Shown here: piece after piece, positions 8,599 through 16,707 of the stretch
Layout: every line of letters begins with the position of its first letter
How positions within the stretch are numbered: the stretch's first letter is position 1
From: CAIVSN01 sp043778375
Lineage (GTDB): Bacteria; Patescibacteriota; Gracilibacteria; BD1-5; UBA2023
Direction of reading: 5' to 3'
DNA length: 27,186 nt
NCBI GenBank assembly: GCA_043778375.1
Contig: JAYWGH010000030.1
Coordinates: 1 to 27,186 of the forward strand
Made by a program: the position numbers and the translations under genes
Notes under the pieces: generated by a model
The model's database searches: none
Told to the model about the DNA's origin: nothing
Seen by the model: only the letters and a program-made list of their open reading frames with translations

Positions 8599-9489
8599 AT
8601 GGACCACACAAAACTGATTGTCGCTCAAGCACCAACAAGTACCTCTCGTAACGAGGGAGTTGTTGCAAACCCTGAGCCCATAAAGTCAGCTGAGCACTCT
8701 GGCCCTCATATCCCTACCCTCATGGGGACTTCTATTGGACATCCTGAAAATCCAGTAATGGTCGCAGGAATAGAGGTGACCACAACGATGTTTTCGACTT
8801 GGATATACATGATCCTCCTCTTCATCGGAGTTTGAGTATTTTATCGGGCAGCGACCACTCAAAGTCTCCCAAGACTTAAGGCTATTGGGATAGATCTTGT
8901 ATCTCGCCTCGATGTGTTTTTTAGTGAGCTTCTTGGGTCCTCTAGGACCGCTAGGCGATATCTCTGGCTCGTGGCAGGATTTTTTGTGTTCATATTTACG
9001 GCAAACATATTTGGGCTCCTGCTCGATATGATCAATATCGTCGTGCCGAGTATGCACTACTACCTCCGCCCGATCAACTCTGACCTCAATACGACGCTTC
9101 TCATGGCGACTACGATCATCCTCGTTGCCCAAGCAACTGCGGTCGTGTACAAGGGATTTTGGGGACACTACGGGCACTACCTTGCAAATTTTAGTGGGAA
9201 CACTCTCTCTGAGCGACTCGTGAGCTTTTTTATCGGATACCTCCACTTCGCAGGTGAGTTCATCCGTATAGGATCGCTCTCTATGCGACTTTTTCTCAAT
9301 ATATTTGTAGGAGTTATCCTAATAGGGGTAGCTGTCTACATTGGGTCACTCCTCCCAGGTGGTGGACTTGGACAGTTTCTCACACTTCCATTTTGGTTTT
9401 TTGAGCTCCTAGTGGCGTTCCTCCAAGCATATATATTTATGACGCTCTCTGGTCTTTATCTCCGCGAAGCTACCGAGGCACACCACTAA
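8599..9489 (+). CDS. atpB: ATP synthase Fo subunit a
   Basis: 296 residues, with one TGA (8833-8835, residue 79) inside the first membrane helix. Subunit a forms the two proton half-channels against the c-ring. Several membrane helices are clear (about 66-84, 121-150, 166-185, 228-250, 258-280). The essential arginine is present at Arg230 in SLSMRLFLNIFVG, and the conserved RPINSDLNTTLLMA segment occurs at about 157-170. The N-terminal 60 residues are an extra hydrophilic stretch. It opens the operon directly after a strong promoter; no atpI or atpZ gene precedes it. Confidence 0.95.
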
Positions 9490-9496
9490 CAAGGCT

Positions 9497-9528
9497 AGGA
9501 ACGAGCTCCTCGTGAGTGGTTCGTTCCT
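9497..9528 (+). other. inverted repeat (RNA hairpin) between atpB and atpE
   Basis: AGGAACGA (9497-9504) and TCGTTCCT (9521-9528) form a perfect 8-bp stem around a 16-base loop in the 74-base gap. No T run follows, so it is not a standard terminator. Its place just before atpE suggests mRNA processing or translational tuning, since many more c subunits than a subunits are needed. An alternative shorter pairing exists inside (ACGAG 9501-9505 with CTCGT 9509-9513). Confidence 0.5.
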
Positions 9529-9563
9529 GATTTTGAGCAGGGTTTACTATTAAATAATTTATT

Positions 9564-9764
9564 ATGACAAGCTATCTTCCACTCGCACTTATTGGTGTAA
9601 TTGGTTCTGGAATTGGTATCGGACTTATCGGTATGGGAGCAATGCAAGCTATCGGACGCAATCCCGCAGCCAGCAATGACATCAATGCAAAAATGCTTAC
9701 AGCTATCGCACTTTGTGAGGTTCCAGGACTTCTTGCGTTTGCTGCACTCTTCATTATCAAGTAG
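9564..9764 (+). CDS. atpE: ATP synthase Fo subunit c
   Basis: 66 residues, short for a c subunit (usually 70-85), forming the two-helix hairpin of the rotor ring. Helix 1 is Gly-rich (residues 8-30), the polar loop is GRNP (31-34), and helix 2 carries the ion-binding carboxylate Glu52 in ALCEVPGLL. Aligned from the loop Arg, the position of the Na+-binding Gln in Ilyobacter (13 residues before) is Ile19, and the residue after Glu52 is Val rather than Ser/Thr. Proton coupling is therefore more likely than sodium. No in-frame TGA. The sequence before its ATG is AT-rich without a Shine-Dalgarno motif. Confidence 0.95.
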   Translation: MTSYLPLALIGVIGSGIGIGLIGMGAMQAIGRNPAASNDINAKMLTAIALCEVPGLLAFAALFIIK

Positions 9765-9805
9765 TCTTCCTTCGGTAGATCACTTACAGTTTTTTCTTTT
9801 TTCAC

Positions 9806-10276
9806 ATGGGTCTCGTTGATATTAGTTCACTGATCGTTCAGACAATAAACCTGGCGGTTATTATTTGGGTACTTCGTAAGTTTGTATTTATACCGTATCT
9901 CGCCTACATCGATGCTGAGTCACTCAAGCGCACTGAGCTCGAGGCGAAGACTCTTGAGGCAAATACGCTCGTTGATGCGGCGGGTACAAAGGCTGCTTCT
10001 ATTGTAGCGGATGCAAAAACTGAAGCCTCTGAGATCCGCAAGACCGCACGAGACCTCGCAAAACGAGAGTCCTCACTCGCGCTCGCTGCGGCATCACACG
10101 AGGCAAGTGGGATCAAAGAAAAAGCACTTGGCGAGCTCGCAGCCGAGAGATCTGCTCTCGAAACAGAAATGCGATCAAAAATCCTCTCTGTAGCGATCAA
10201 GCTCAATGAAAAACTCCTTGGGGACTCTGCTAAAAATAGCGAGCTCCTGAGTAAATTTGCCCGTGATAACGCGTAA
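9806..10276 (+). CDS. atpF: ATP synthase Fo subunit b
   Basis: 156 residues, the expected length for a bacterial b subunit, which forms the peripheral stalk as a dimer. A single membrane helix lies at about residues 8-30, followed by FIPYLAYID and a long Ala/Glu/Lys/Arg-rich coiled coil to the end. Composition and place between atpE and atpH are decisive. No in-frame TGA. The next gene begins 2 bases after its TAA. Confidence 0.93.
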   Translation: MGLVDISSLIVQTINLAVIIWVLRKFVFIPYLAYIDAESLKRTELEAKTLEANTLVDAAGTKAASIVADAKTEASEIRKTARDLAKRESSLALAAASHEASGIKEKALGELAAERSALETEMRSKILSVAIKLNEKLLGDSAKNSELLSKFARDNA

Positions 10277-10278
10277 AT

Positions 10279-10602
10279 ATGACTAAAAAAATTGACTCAC
10301 TCTCACTCATAGAGCTCGAAGCACTCGCCCGAGACCTCAGGCGAGCTCGCACTGCCGAGCGCCGTACCGGTAAGGTCGGAGTGGCGTACCTACGAGCTCT
10401 CGCGGATGGCGTCTCAGTGCGAGTAGAGTATCCTATCGGATCCGTTCGAGAGAGCGTCGCCCCACTCCTCACGAGTCTCGGAGTGAGCGACCTCGCTGCA
10501 GTCAGCTACACAGAGTCACCTCGCGTCACTGCCGGAGCTCGAGTATTCATCGGAGATATCCTCTATGATGGCTCATACACTACCCTTACTCAAAAAATTT
10601 AA
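10279..10602 (+). CDS. atpH: ATP synthase F1 subunit delta, very short
   Basis: 107 residues, against about 170-180 for the family. The C-terminal half is recognisable: VEYPIGSVRESVAPLLTSLG, then VTAGARVFIGDILYDGSYTTLTQKI, which matches the usual end in which a Gly-Gly strand is followed by igd.v.DgS. The first 40 residues could form only one or two helices, so the six-helix N-terminal domain that caps F1 by binding the alpha N-termini is mostly missing. Upstream sequence is fully occupied by atpF, so the shortness is not a start-site error. No in-frame TGA. Identity rests on the C-terminus and on the atpF-atpH-atpA order. Confidence 0.83.
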   Translation: MTKKIDSLSLIELEALARDLRRARTAERRTGKVGVAYLRALADGVSVRVEYPIGSVRESVAPLLTSLGVSDLAAVSYTESPRVTAGARVFIGDILYDGSYTTLTQKI

Positions 10603-10611
10603 ATACTCCCT

Positions 10612-12105
10612 ATGTCTAAAACTCTCCTCGATGATCTCATAAAAGATGTCGAAAATCGTATTGATAGCGCCGATATAACTCCCGAGCGAGCGAGCTCTGG
10701 TATCGTCGTATACCTCGGTGACGGTATCGCTCGAGTCGTTGGACTGCGAGATATCTCGTATAACGAGGTAGTATCTTTTGAGTCTGGAGCCTCTGGAGTA
10801 GCACTCAACCTCGAGGAGCACTCAGTGGGGATCGTTGTACTCGCAGGATTTGGAACGATCAAAGAAGGTGATATAGCCAAATCTACCGGCAAGACCCTCT
10901 CCGTACCAGTTGGACCAAATATGCTCGGTCGTATCGTTGATGCACTTGGGAATCCACTCGACGGACTCGGAGCTATCAAAGCCGCTGCGATGTACCCAAC
11001 AGAGCGAGTAGCCTCAGGAGTTATGAGTCGTAAGTCAGTACATGAGCCAATGGGGACAGGGATCAAAGCCATTGACTCACTCGTACCTATCGGGCGAGGA
11101 CAGCGAGAACTCATTATCGGAGACCGCCAAACGGGGAAAACTCAGGTAGCGATCGACACCATCCTCAATCAAAAGGGACAGAACATGAAGTGTGTGTATG
11201 TGGCGATCGGTCAAAAAGACTCAAAGATCATCGCTATTGCTGAAGAGCTCAGACGGGCAGGAGCTCTCGAGTATACAACTATCGTATCAGCTGGAGCCTC
11301 AACTCCCGCCTCTATGCAGTGGCTTGCTCCATTTGCGGGTTGTGCGATCGCTGAGTATTTTATGCTCGCAGGTGAGCACTCACTCATCATCTACGATGAC
11401 CTCTCAAAGCATGCAAATGCCTACCGAGAGATGTCGCTCCTCCTCAGGCGTCCTCCAGGACGCGAGGCGTATCCGGGAGATGTATTTTACCTCCACTCAC
11501 GACTCCTCGAGCGATCAGCCAAGCTCAATGACGCACTCGGTGCAGGATCTATGACAGCACTCCCGATCATCGAGACACAAGGTGGTGATGTATCAGCGTA
11601 CATACCAACAAATGTGATCTCGATCACTGATGGACAGATATTTTTGGAGTCAGGACTCTTTAACGCGGGGGTAAAGCCAGCAATCAATGTGGGACTTTCG
11701 GTTTCTCGAGTTGGAGGATCTGCCCAGACCAAGGCGATGAAGCGAGTAGCTGGTACTCTCAAGCTCGACCTAGCGCAGTTCCGAGAGCTCGAAGCGTTTT
11801 CACAATTTGCGTCAGATCTCGATGCGGATACTCGTAAGCAGCTCGAGCGCGGAAAGCGCATGGTTGAGATCCTCAAACAGGGGACTTCTGAGCCAGTACC
11901 ATTTGAAAAGCAAGTAGCACTCATCTATGCGGGGACTATTGGGGCGCTCGATGGACTCGAGGTGAGCGAGATCAAGGCGTTTGAGCGAGATCTCTACCTC
12001 GCACTCGATGCAGAGTCCAAGACTCTCGAGCTCATCCGAACAAGCAAGGACCTAAACGATGAAGGAAAGGAAGGGATCAAAGCAATTATTAAAAAACTTG
12101 GATAA
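10612..12105 (+). CDS. atpA: ATP synthase F1 subunit alpha
   Basis: 497 residues, near the usual 500-510, with no in-frame TGA. The regulatory nucleotide-binding subunit of the F1 head. The Walker A loop GDRQTGKT is at residues 170-177, and the arginine finger sits in SVSRVGGSAQ near residue 365. The N-terminal beta-barrel region (GDGIARVVGL) and the C-terminal helical domain are complete. Its ATG is preceded by ACTCCCT, the same C-rich context seen before topA. An unrelated gene overlaps or abuts its 3' end before atpG. Confidence 0.98.
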   Translation: MSKTLLDDLIKDVENRIDSADITPERASSGIVVYLGDGIARVVGLRDISYNEVVSFESGASGVALNLEEHSVGIVVLAGFGTIKEGDIAKSTGKTLSVPVGPNMLGRIVDALGNPLDGLGAIKAAAMYPTERVASGVMSRKSVHEPMGTGIKAIDSLVPIGRGQRELIIGDRQTGKTQVAIDTILNQKGQNMKCVYVAIGQKDSKIIAIAEELRRAGALEYTTIVSAGASTPASMQWLAPFAGCAIAEYFMLAGEHSLIIYDDLSKHANAYREMSLLLRRPPGREAYPGDVFYLHSRLLERSAKLNDALGAGSMTALPIIETQGGDVSAYIPTNVISITDGQIFLESGLFNAGVKPAINVGLSVSRVGGSAQTKAMKRVAGTLKLDLAQFRELEAFSQFASDLDADTRKQLERGKRMVEILKQGTSEPVPFEKQVALIYAGTIGALDGLEVSEIKAFERDLYLALDAESKTLELIRTSKDLNDEGKEGIKAIIKKLG

Positions 12106-13054
12106 GAATAGAATCGATCGAGACTCACCTGTAGAAATTGGAGTACCTACTCCAGAAAATACAGTATGGTTTACTATGCTCAAGAGACGAAAATTATCTC
12201 GACAGAGAAGTAAAGTAAGCGAAAATATCTGGATAGCTTTTGATAGAGACGATGGCCCGTCTGAAGATATCTTTATATCACCAAATGCTCAGGCTCAATC
12301 TATAACTCCGAAAGGCCGAGATAAAATTTTAGAATCACATTTATTACAAATAGGAGATCCTTCTTTCTGGGCTATATATATTGAGGGGAAGATTCTTCAT
12401 GATTTACAAAAACTTTGAAAAAAATACGAGCTAAAACATCCAGAAAATATCTTTAAGGTAGAAATGCTCACTGCTATTATTGAGGATCTATTCAGGAGCT
12501 TTCAATACCCATGAGCCCTAAAAGACGAGAAATACTTTAAAAAGAAATGTGATTACCTTATATGAATACTCATACAGCGTACCTCTTCTGAAGAAGATCC
12601 TGATGTAGTCTTACATACGTATATAGAGAGATTTAATCAAATAGGTAAAATTCTCAGCAATCATATTAAAAATACTCTTCCAGATGATATTTTACTGCTT
12701 CAAACTACATATAAAACTTATCTAAGCTCGCTCGAGCTTGATAAAAATCCCGACTCTCAATTATGATATCTTTGTGAAGTGGTAGAGCATACTGATAGAG
12801 AAATCTCAGCACTTACAAATTTCACTGGTTCACTTTATGGAACTATAGAATGTCTGAAGAGATTATCGGAAGTTATCTCACAGTACCAGCTACCAGCAGC
12901 TTCAATTAGCACTCCCGAAATTCAGAGAGAAGTTACATTATGATCATGACATAGACTTCGCAAGCTCACAGAAATAATAAGTGATCGACTTAAAAGCTTG
13001 TTACCCTCAAGGGTGACTCATAGTTCTCCTACTACTTCCCATGGCAACCGGTAA
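12059..13054 (+). CDS. unknown protein inserted between atpA and atpG
   Basis: 331 residues from the first ATG (12059), with six in-frame TGA codons; the frame is open to TAA at 13052-13054. That start overlaps atpA by 47 bases; a TTG at 12098 (8-base overlap) or ATG at 12176 are alternatives. The 3' end overlaps atpG by 14 bases. The protein is hydrophilic, mostly helical, without a signal peptide or membrane segment, and no family was recognised. Its middle carries an ENTVWF/WIAFDRDDGPSEDIF segment, and the C-terminal 200 residues look like a helical bundle. The tight overlaps force co-expression with the F1 genes. Its AT-rich, TGA-rich composition contrasts with TGA-free atpA and atpG, which suggests a lineage-specific addition. 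Confidence 0.7.
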
Positions 13055-13934
13055 AGAAATCAAATCCCGCATCAAGTCTGTAAAAAATACAGGTAAAATC
13101 ACCAAAGCTATGGAGCTTATCTCCACAGTCAAAATGAAAAAAGCGCAAGAGTCAGCTCAAGGGGCACGTCCTTTTGCGGTGGGAGCTGCTGAGCTCGTAG
13201 TGGCGCTCGGAGCAGATGAAGGAGTCTTTCTCGAGACGACTGGCAAGACTCTCGTCCTCCTCATCGCGTCTAACAAAGGCCTCTGTGGTGGATACAATGT
13301 TAATCTCTTTAAGATGACGGCCGAGCTCGTACGAGGAAATCTTGAGTCTTATGAGTTTATCACCGCTGGCAAGCGGGCTCGCGAGTTTGTAGCTCGTACT
13401 GGTGGTCACCTCCTCGCTGACTTTTCAGGTGATATATCGGACACTATTACTCCAAAAGAGGCCAAAAAAGTATCTCGGTTCCTTCAACAGACCTACAAGG
13501 CAGGTGGCTACTCGGGGGTAAAAGTCGTCTACTCGCACTTTATCTCCGCCATCAATCAAAAGTCTGTCGTCAAGAATCTCTTCCCAATGACTCCAGCGGA
13601 GATGACTGCATTTTTGGAGCTTGTACGGACCAAAAATGATGCCCCGGCAAGAGCTCTGAGTACTACAGAGCTTGAGTACACGCTTGAACCTTCAAGGTCA
13701 GCTATTCGAGAGCAGGTGCTCCCAATGATCTACGATCTCGTAGTACTTGAGGCTTTTCTCGAGGCAAAGGCCTCAGAGCATGCGGCACGCATGGTCGCCA
13801 TGAAAAATGCCAAGGACTCAGCAGGCAAAAAGGTAAAATCTCTCACTCTCTCGTTTAACAAGGCTCGTCAGGCGAGTATCACCAAGGAGGTTTCTGAGAT
13901 TGTGAGTGGGGTCGAGAGTATGAAAGACGCGTAG
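13041..13934 (+). CDS. atpG: ATP synthase F1 subunit gamma
   Basis: 297 residues, normal length, no in-frame TGA. Gamma is the central rotor shaft. The N-terminal coiled-coil helix carries the signature KEIKSRIKSVKNTGKITKAM, followed by the ASNKGLCGGYN Rossmann-like core near residue 78. The C-terminal helix has the family's conserved alternation (ASEHAARMVAMKNAKDSA) around residues 245-262. The ATG at 13041 (preceded by TTCCC) overlaps the end of the unknown upstream gene by 14 bases, and the RNase H gene begins one base after its TAG. Confidence 0.97.
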   Translation: MATGKEIKSRIKSVKNTGKITKAMELISTVKMKKAQESAQGARPFAVGAAELVVALGADEGVFLETTGKTLVLLIASNKGLCGGYNVNLFKMTAELVRGNLESYEFITAGKRAREFVARTGGHLLADFSGDISDTITPKEAKKVSRFLQQTYKAGGYSGVKVVYSHFISAINQKSVVKNLFPMTPAEMTAFLELVRTKNDAPARALSTTELEYTLEPSRSAIREQVLPMIYDLVVLEAFLEAKASEHAARMVAMKNAKDSAGKKVKSLTLSFNKARQASITKEVSEIVSGVESMKDA

Positions 13935-13935
13935 T

Positions 13936-14358
13936 ATGAGTCACTCTAGCGTGATCGTCTATACCGACGGATGAGCTCGTGGAAATCCTGGCCCAGCAGG
14001 CCTCTGAGTATATATTTGTGACCGAGACGGTAATCCCATCGAACGGCGCTACAAGTACCTCGGAGAAACCACTAATAATGTGGCTGAGTATACTGGTGGC
14101 CTCATGGGAATAGAGCTTGCGATCGAGCTCAGAGCTACAAGTATTGAGCTGCGGGCAGACTCAAAACTTATGATCGAGCAGCTCGCTGGACGCTACAAGA
14201 TCAAAAGTCCACATCTCAAGGTGATTCATACACAGATTCGGGAGCTTCTCTCAAACTATACGGGCACTATCACTTTTACACACATTCCTCGCGAGCAAAA
14301 TCTCGAGGCAGATAGGCTCTCAAATATCGCCATGGACGAAGGAATGTACCGCAGATAA
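13936..14358 (+). CDS. rnhA: ribonuclease HI
   Basis: 140 residues with two TGA codons (13972-13974 and 14005-14007). The enzyme cuts the RNA strand of RNA-DNA hybrids. The four catalytic acids are all visible: Asp11 in YTDGGARGNPGPAG, Glu51 in NNVAEY, Asp75 in RADSK and Asp126 in EADRLSN. The first TGA encodes the second Gly of the nearly invariant DGG, one of the best proofs of UGA=Gly here. The HIPREQN segment matches the short RnhA/YpdQ-type bacterial branch that lacks the basic protrusion. It lies between atpG (1-base gap) and atpD, a position not usual for this gene, so it probably rides on ATP synthase transcription. Confidence 0.93.
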
Positions 14359-14372
14359 TCACCTTTTTTGGA

Positions 14373-14388
14373 CTCAAATTTATTTGAG
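14373..14388. repeat. short palindrome overlapping the atpD promoter -35
   Basis: CTCAAAT (14373-14379), two bases, and ATTTGAG (14382-14388) form a perfect 7-bp inverted repeat that covers most of the candidate -35 box. It could be an operator or a weak hairpin at the end of the upstream transcript. No regulator is known. Confidence 0.4.
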
Positions 14389-14411
14389 AAAGTCGCCTCT
14401 TTCCATATACT
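14384..14411 (+). promoter_or_regulatory. internal promoter before atpD
   Basis: TTGAGA (14384-14389), a 16-base spacer and TATACT (14406-14411) lie in the 114-base gap between rnhA and atpD. Transcription would start near 14418, giving a 55-base leader. It would raise the beta, unknown and epsilon genes independently of the main operon promoter. Confidence 0.5.
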
Positions 14412-14472
14412 TCTGGCGTTAAAAGTCAAAAGAGCTCGACTCCCTGACTCAACTCATCATTACTCCCCCACT

Positions 14473-15876
14473 ATGTCAAAAGCAGGTATCATCAAGCAAA
14501 TTATCGGTGTCGTCATCGATGTAGAGTTTAGCGCTGGAGAAGTCCCAAATATCCTCGATGCTCTCGAGGTAGTAGGCTCTACCGACAAGGTAGTCCTCGA
14601 AGTACAGCAACAGCTCGGAGATGGGGTCGTGCGAACTATCGCTATGAGTCCAGTTGATGGTCTCAAGCGCGGGATGAGCGTACGAGGGACAGGAGCCCCG
14701 ATCACTGTACCAGTAGGTGAGGTCGTACTCGGGCGAATGTTTAATGTGCTCGGAGACCCTATCGACGAGATGCCAGCACCAGTTGCCAAGGCTTCACTCC
14801 CGATCCACCGGAAGAGTCCAGAGTTTACTGAGCTCTCGACGAGTACTGAGGTATTTGAGACAGGGATCAAGGTAGTAGACCTCATTGCCCCTATGCTCAA
14901 GGGAGGAAAAGTAGGGCTTTTTGGAGGAGCAGGAGTTGGGAAAACCGTTATCATGCAAGAGCTCATCCATAATATCGCCTCAGAGCATGGAGGATACTCG
15001 GTAGTTGCAGGAGTTGGAGAGCGAACTCGAGAAGGAAATGATCTCTATCATGAAATGAAAGACTCAGGAGTTATCGATAAAACAGCGATGGTATTTGGAC
15101 AGATGAATGAAGCTCCAGGACCTCGAGCGCGAGTTGCACTCACAGGACTCACAATGGCTGAGTACTTTCGAGATGTTGAAAAGCGAGATGTACTCCTCTT
15201 CGTAGACAATATATTTCGGTTTACCCAGGCAGGATCAGAGATCTCAGCCCTCCTCGGTCGTATCCCATCAGCAGTAGGGTATCAGCCAACTCTCGCTACG
15301 GATATGGGAGCACTTCAGGAGCGTATTGCCTCTACAAAAAATGGATCTATTACCTCTGTACAAGCAGTCTATGTTCCTGCGGATGACCTCACTGACCCTG
15401 CTCCAGCGAATACTTTTGCGCATCTTGACTCAACAGTCGTACTCAATCGATCGATCGCTGAGCTCGGTATCTACCCAGCAGTAGATCCACTCGACTCTAC
15501 CTCTACCGTTCTCACCGCCAAAATTGTCGGAGACGAGCACTATGAGACTGCCCGAGCATGTCAAAAGATTCTCCAGCGTTACAAGGAGCTCCAGGATATC
15601 ATCGCCATCCTCGGCATGGATGAGCTCTCTGATGAGGACAAGCGATCTGTAGCTCGAGCTCGCAAGATACAAAAATTCTTCTCTCAGCCATTTTTCGTAG
15701 CTGAACAGTTTACAGGAAGTCCTGGAGTCTATGCTAAACTTGCAGATACAGTAAAATGATTTAAGATGATAGTAGATGGAGAGCTCGACCATATTGGAGA
15801 AAAGCACTTCATGTATAAGGGAACCATAGAAGAGGTAGTTGCAAGTGCAGAGAAAGAAAAGTTAGAAACCAAATAA
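14473..15876 (+). CDS. atpD: ATP synthase F1 subunit beta
   Basis: 467 residues, the usual length. The catalytic subunit. The Walker A loop GGAGVGKT is at 151-158, and GERTREGNDLYHEM follows at about 182-195. DVLLFVDNIFRF (Walker B) and LLGRIPSAVGYQPTLATDMG are intact. The only TGA (15757-15759, residue 429) encodes the conserved Gly in KGFK near the C-terminus; without the recoding the protein would lose its last 39 residues. The start was placed at ATG 14473 (MSKAGIIKQIIGVVIDVEF) because that matches the family N-terminus; upstream in-frame sequence is not protein-like. The ATG is preceded by a C5 run. Confidence 0.98.
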
Positions 15877-15886
15877 TCTTTTTTAT

Positions 15887-16222
15887 ATGTTACATACTCT
15901 GTGAGGACTTGAATCCGTAAAGATTTTCCCTGGTCAGGTACAAACTTGGCTTAAAAATTGAGCAATAACTCCTTCAGAGGCTGTACAGCATCTTGAAGTA
16001 ATTGTCGCTGTATCTCAAGAAAATCCAGGAGACCCAACTCTCGAATCAGCAGCTAAGAAAGTTAGAGAAAGTATATGAAATATACTAAGAATATTTGGAA
16101 TTAGAGAATGAGAATTAGAAAAACTAAATAAAATTAGTGACACTCGGAGCGTAAACGTTCTTCTACTAGCAACATGTCAGTCTATTCAGAGAATTGTCAT
16201 GAGTAATTCTGCTATAGTATAA
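15887..16222 (+). CDS. unknown protein inserted between atpD and atpC
   Basis: 111 residues with four in-frame TGA codons. It starts 10 bases after the atpD stop and ends 4 bases before atpC, so it is certainly co-transcribed. The sequence is hydrophilic and largely helical: PSEAVQHLEVIVAVSQENPG, then LESAAKKVRESI, with a hydrophobic C-terminal stretch SVNVLLLATCQSIQRIV. No family was recognised. As with the gene at 12059, its AT-rich, TGA-rich make-up differs from the ATP synthase genes around it. Confidence 0.65.
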
Positions 16223-16226
16223 TCCC

Positions 16227-16634
16227 ATGCACCTCTCACTCACATCAATATCTGGTATAGCGTTCTCCTCTGAGTCTTTTGAGAGCGCTACCCTCCAGAC
16301 AGAGGCAGGAGTTATCACCGTGCTCCCTGGGCACGAGGCAATAATCAGTGCACTTTCTCCTGGAGTAGCGATACTTCGACATGATGGACGAGAGTCTCGA
16401 TATGCTCTCGGTGGTGGTGTCCTAGAAGTGAGCACAACTGAGGTACGAATACTCGCTGATATGATCGAGGACGGTGGGCATGATCTCTGAGAAATCACCG
16501 CTCGCAAGCTCGCTACTGCAACCTCTATGGCAGAATATCGTGCTGGTCAGAGCACTATGACGATGGATGAGTTTGTTGAGCTCGAGCAAAGCTACTTGAG
16601 AGATATTGCGCGAGAGCAACTGACTCAAAAATAA
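16227..16634 (+). CDS. atpC: ATP synthase F1 subunit epsilon
   Basis: 135 residues, normal length, with one TGA (16488-16490). The N-terminal beta-sandwich is clear (TEAGVITVLPGHEAIISAL, then ALGGGVLEVSTTEVRILAD), the part that binds gamma and the c-ring. The C-terminal part has the two-helix region (TARKLATATSMAEYRAG and onward) that can act as an inhibitory arm. TCCC immediately precedes the ATG. It closes the operon and is followed by a strong terminator. Confidence 0.94.
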
Positions 16635-16639
16635 TTATC

Positions 16640-16667
16640 AAATCTCTGAACTCTCAGAGATTTTTTT
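16640..16667 (+). terminator. rho-independent terminator of the ATP synthase operon
   Basis: AAATCTCTGA (16640-16649), a 4-base loop ACTC and TCAGAGATTT (16654-16663) form a perfect 10-bp stem followed by more T residues to 16667. It lies 5 bases after the atpC stop. Confidence 0.9.
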
Positions 16668-16673
16668 ATTAAC

Positions 16674-16701
16674 TTGATAAAAGTATGTTTTTTTGTATAT
16701 A
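16674..16701 (+). promoter_or_regulatory. candidate promoter for the gene at 16708
   Basis: TTGATA (16674-16679), a 16-base spacer and TATATA (16696-16701). Transcription would start at or next to the GTG at 16708, giving a leaderless mRNA. Confidence 0.5.
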
Positions 16702-16707
16702 TTATAC

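Noticed and set aside
10599..11114. Minus-strand open frame of 171 codons opposite atpA.
   Set aside because: Lies entirely inside the conserved atpA coding region; Ser/Thr/Pro-rich shadow.
14368..14472. 35-codon N-terminal extension of atpD from an upstream in-frame start.
   Set aside because: Not conserved in beta subunits and covers the internal promoter; ATG 14473 fits the family.
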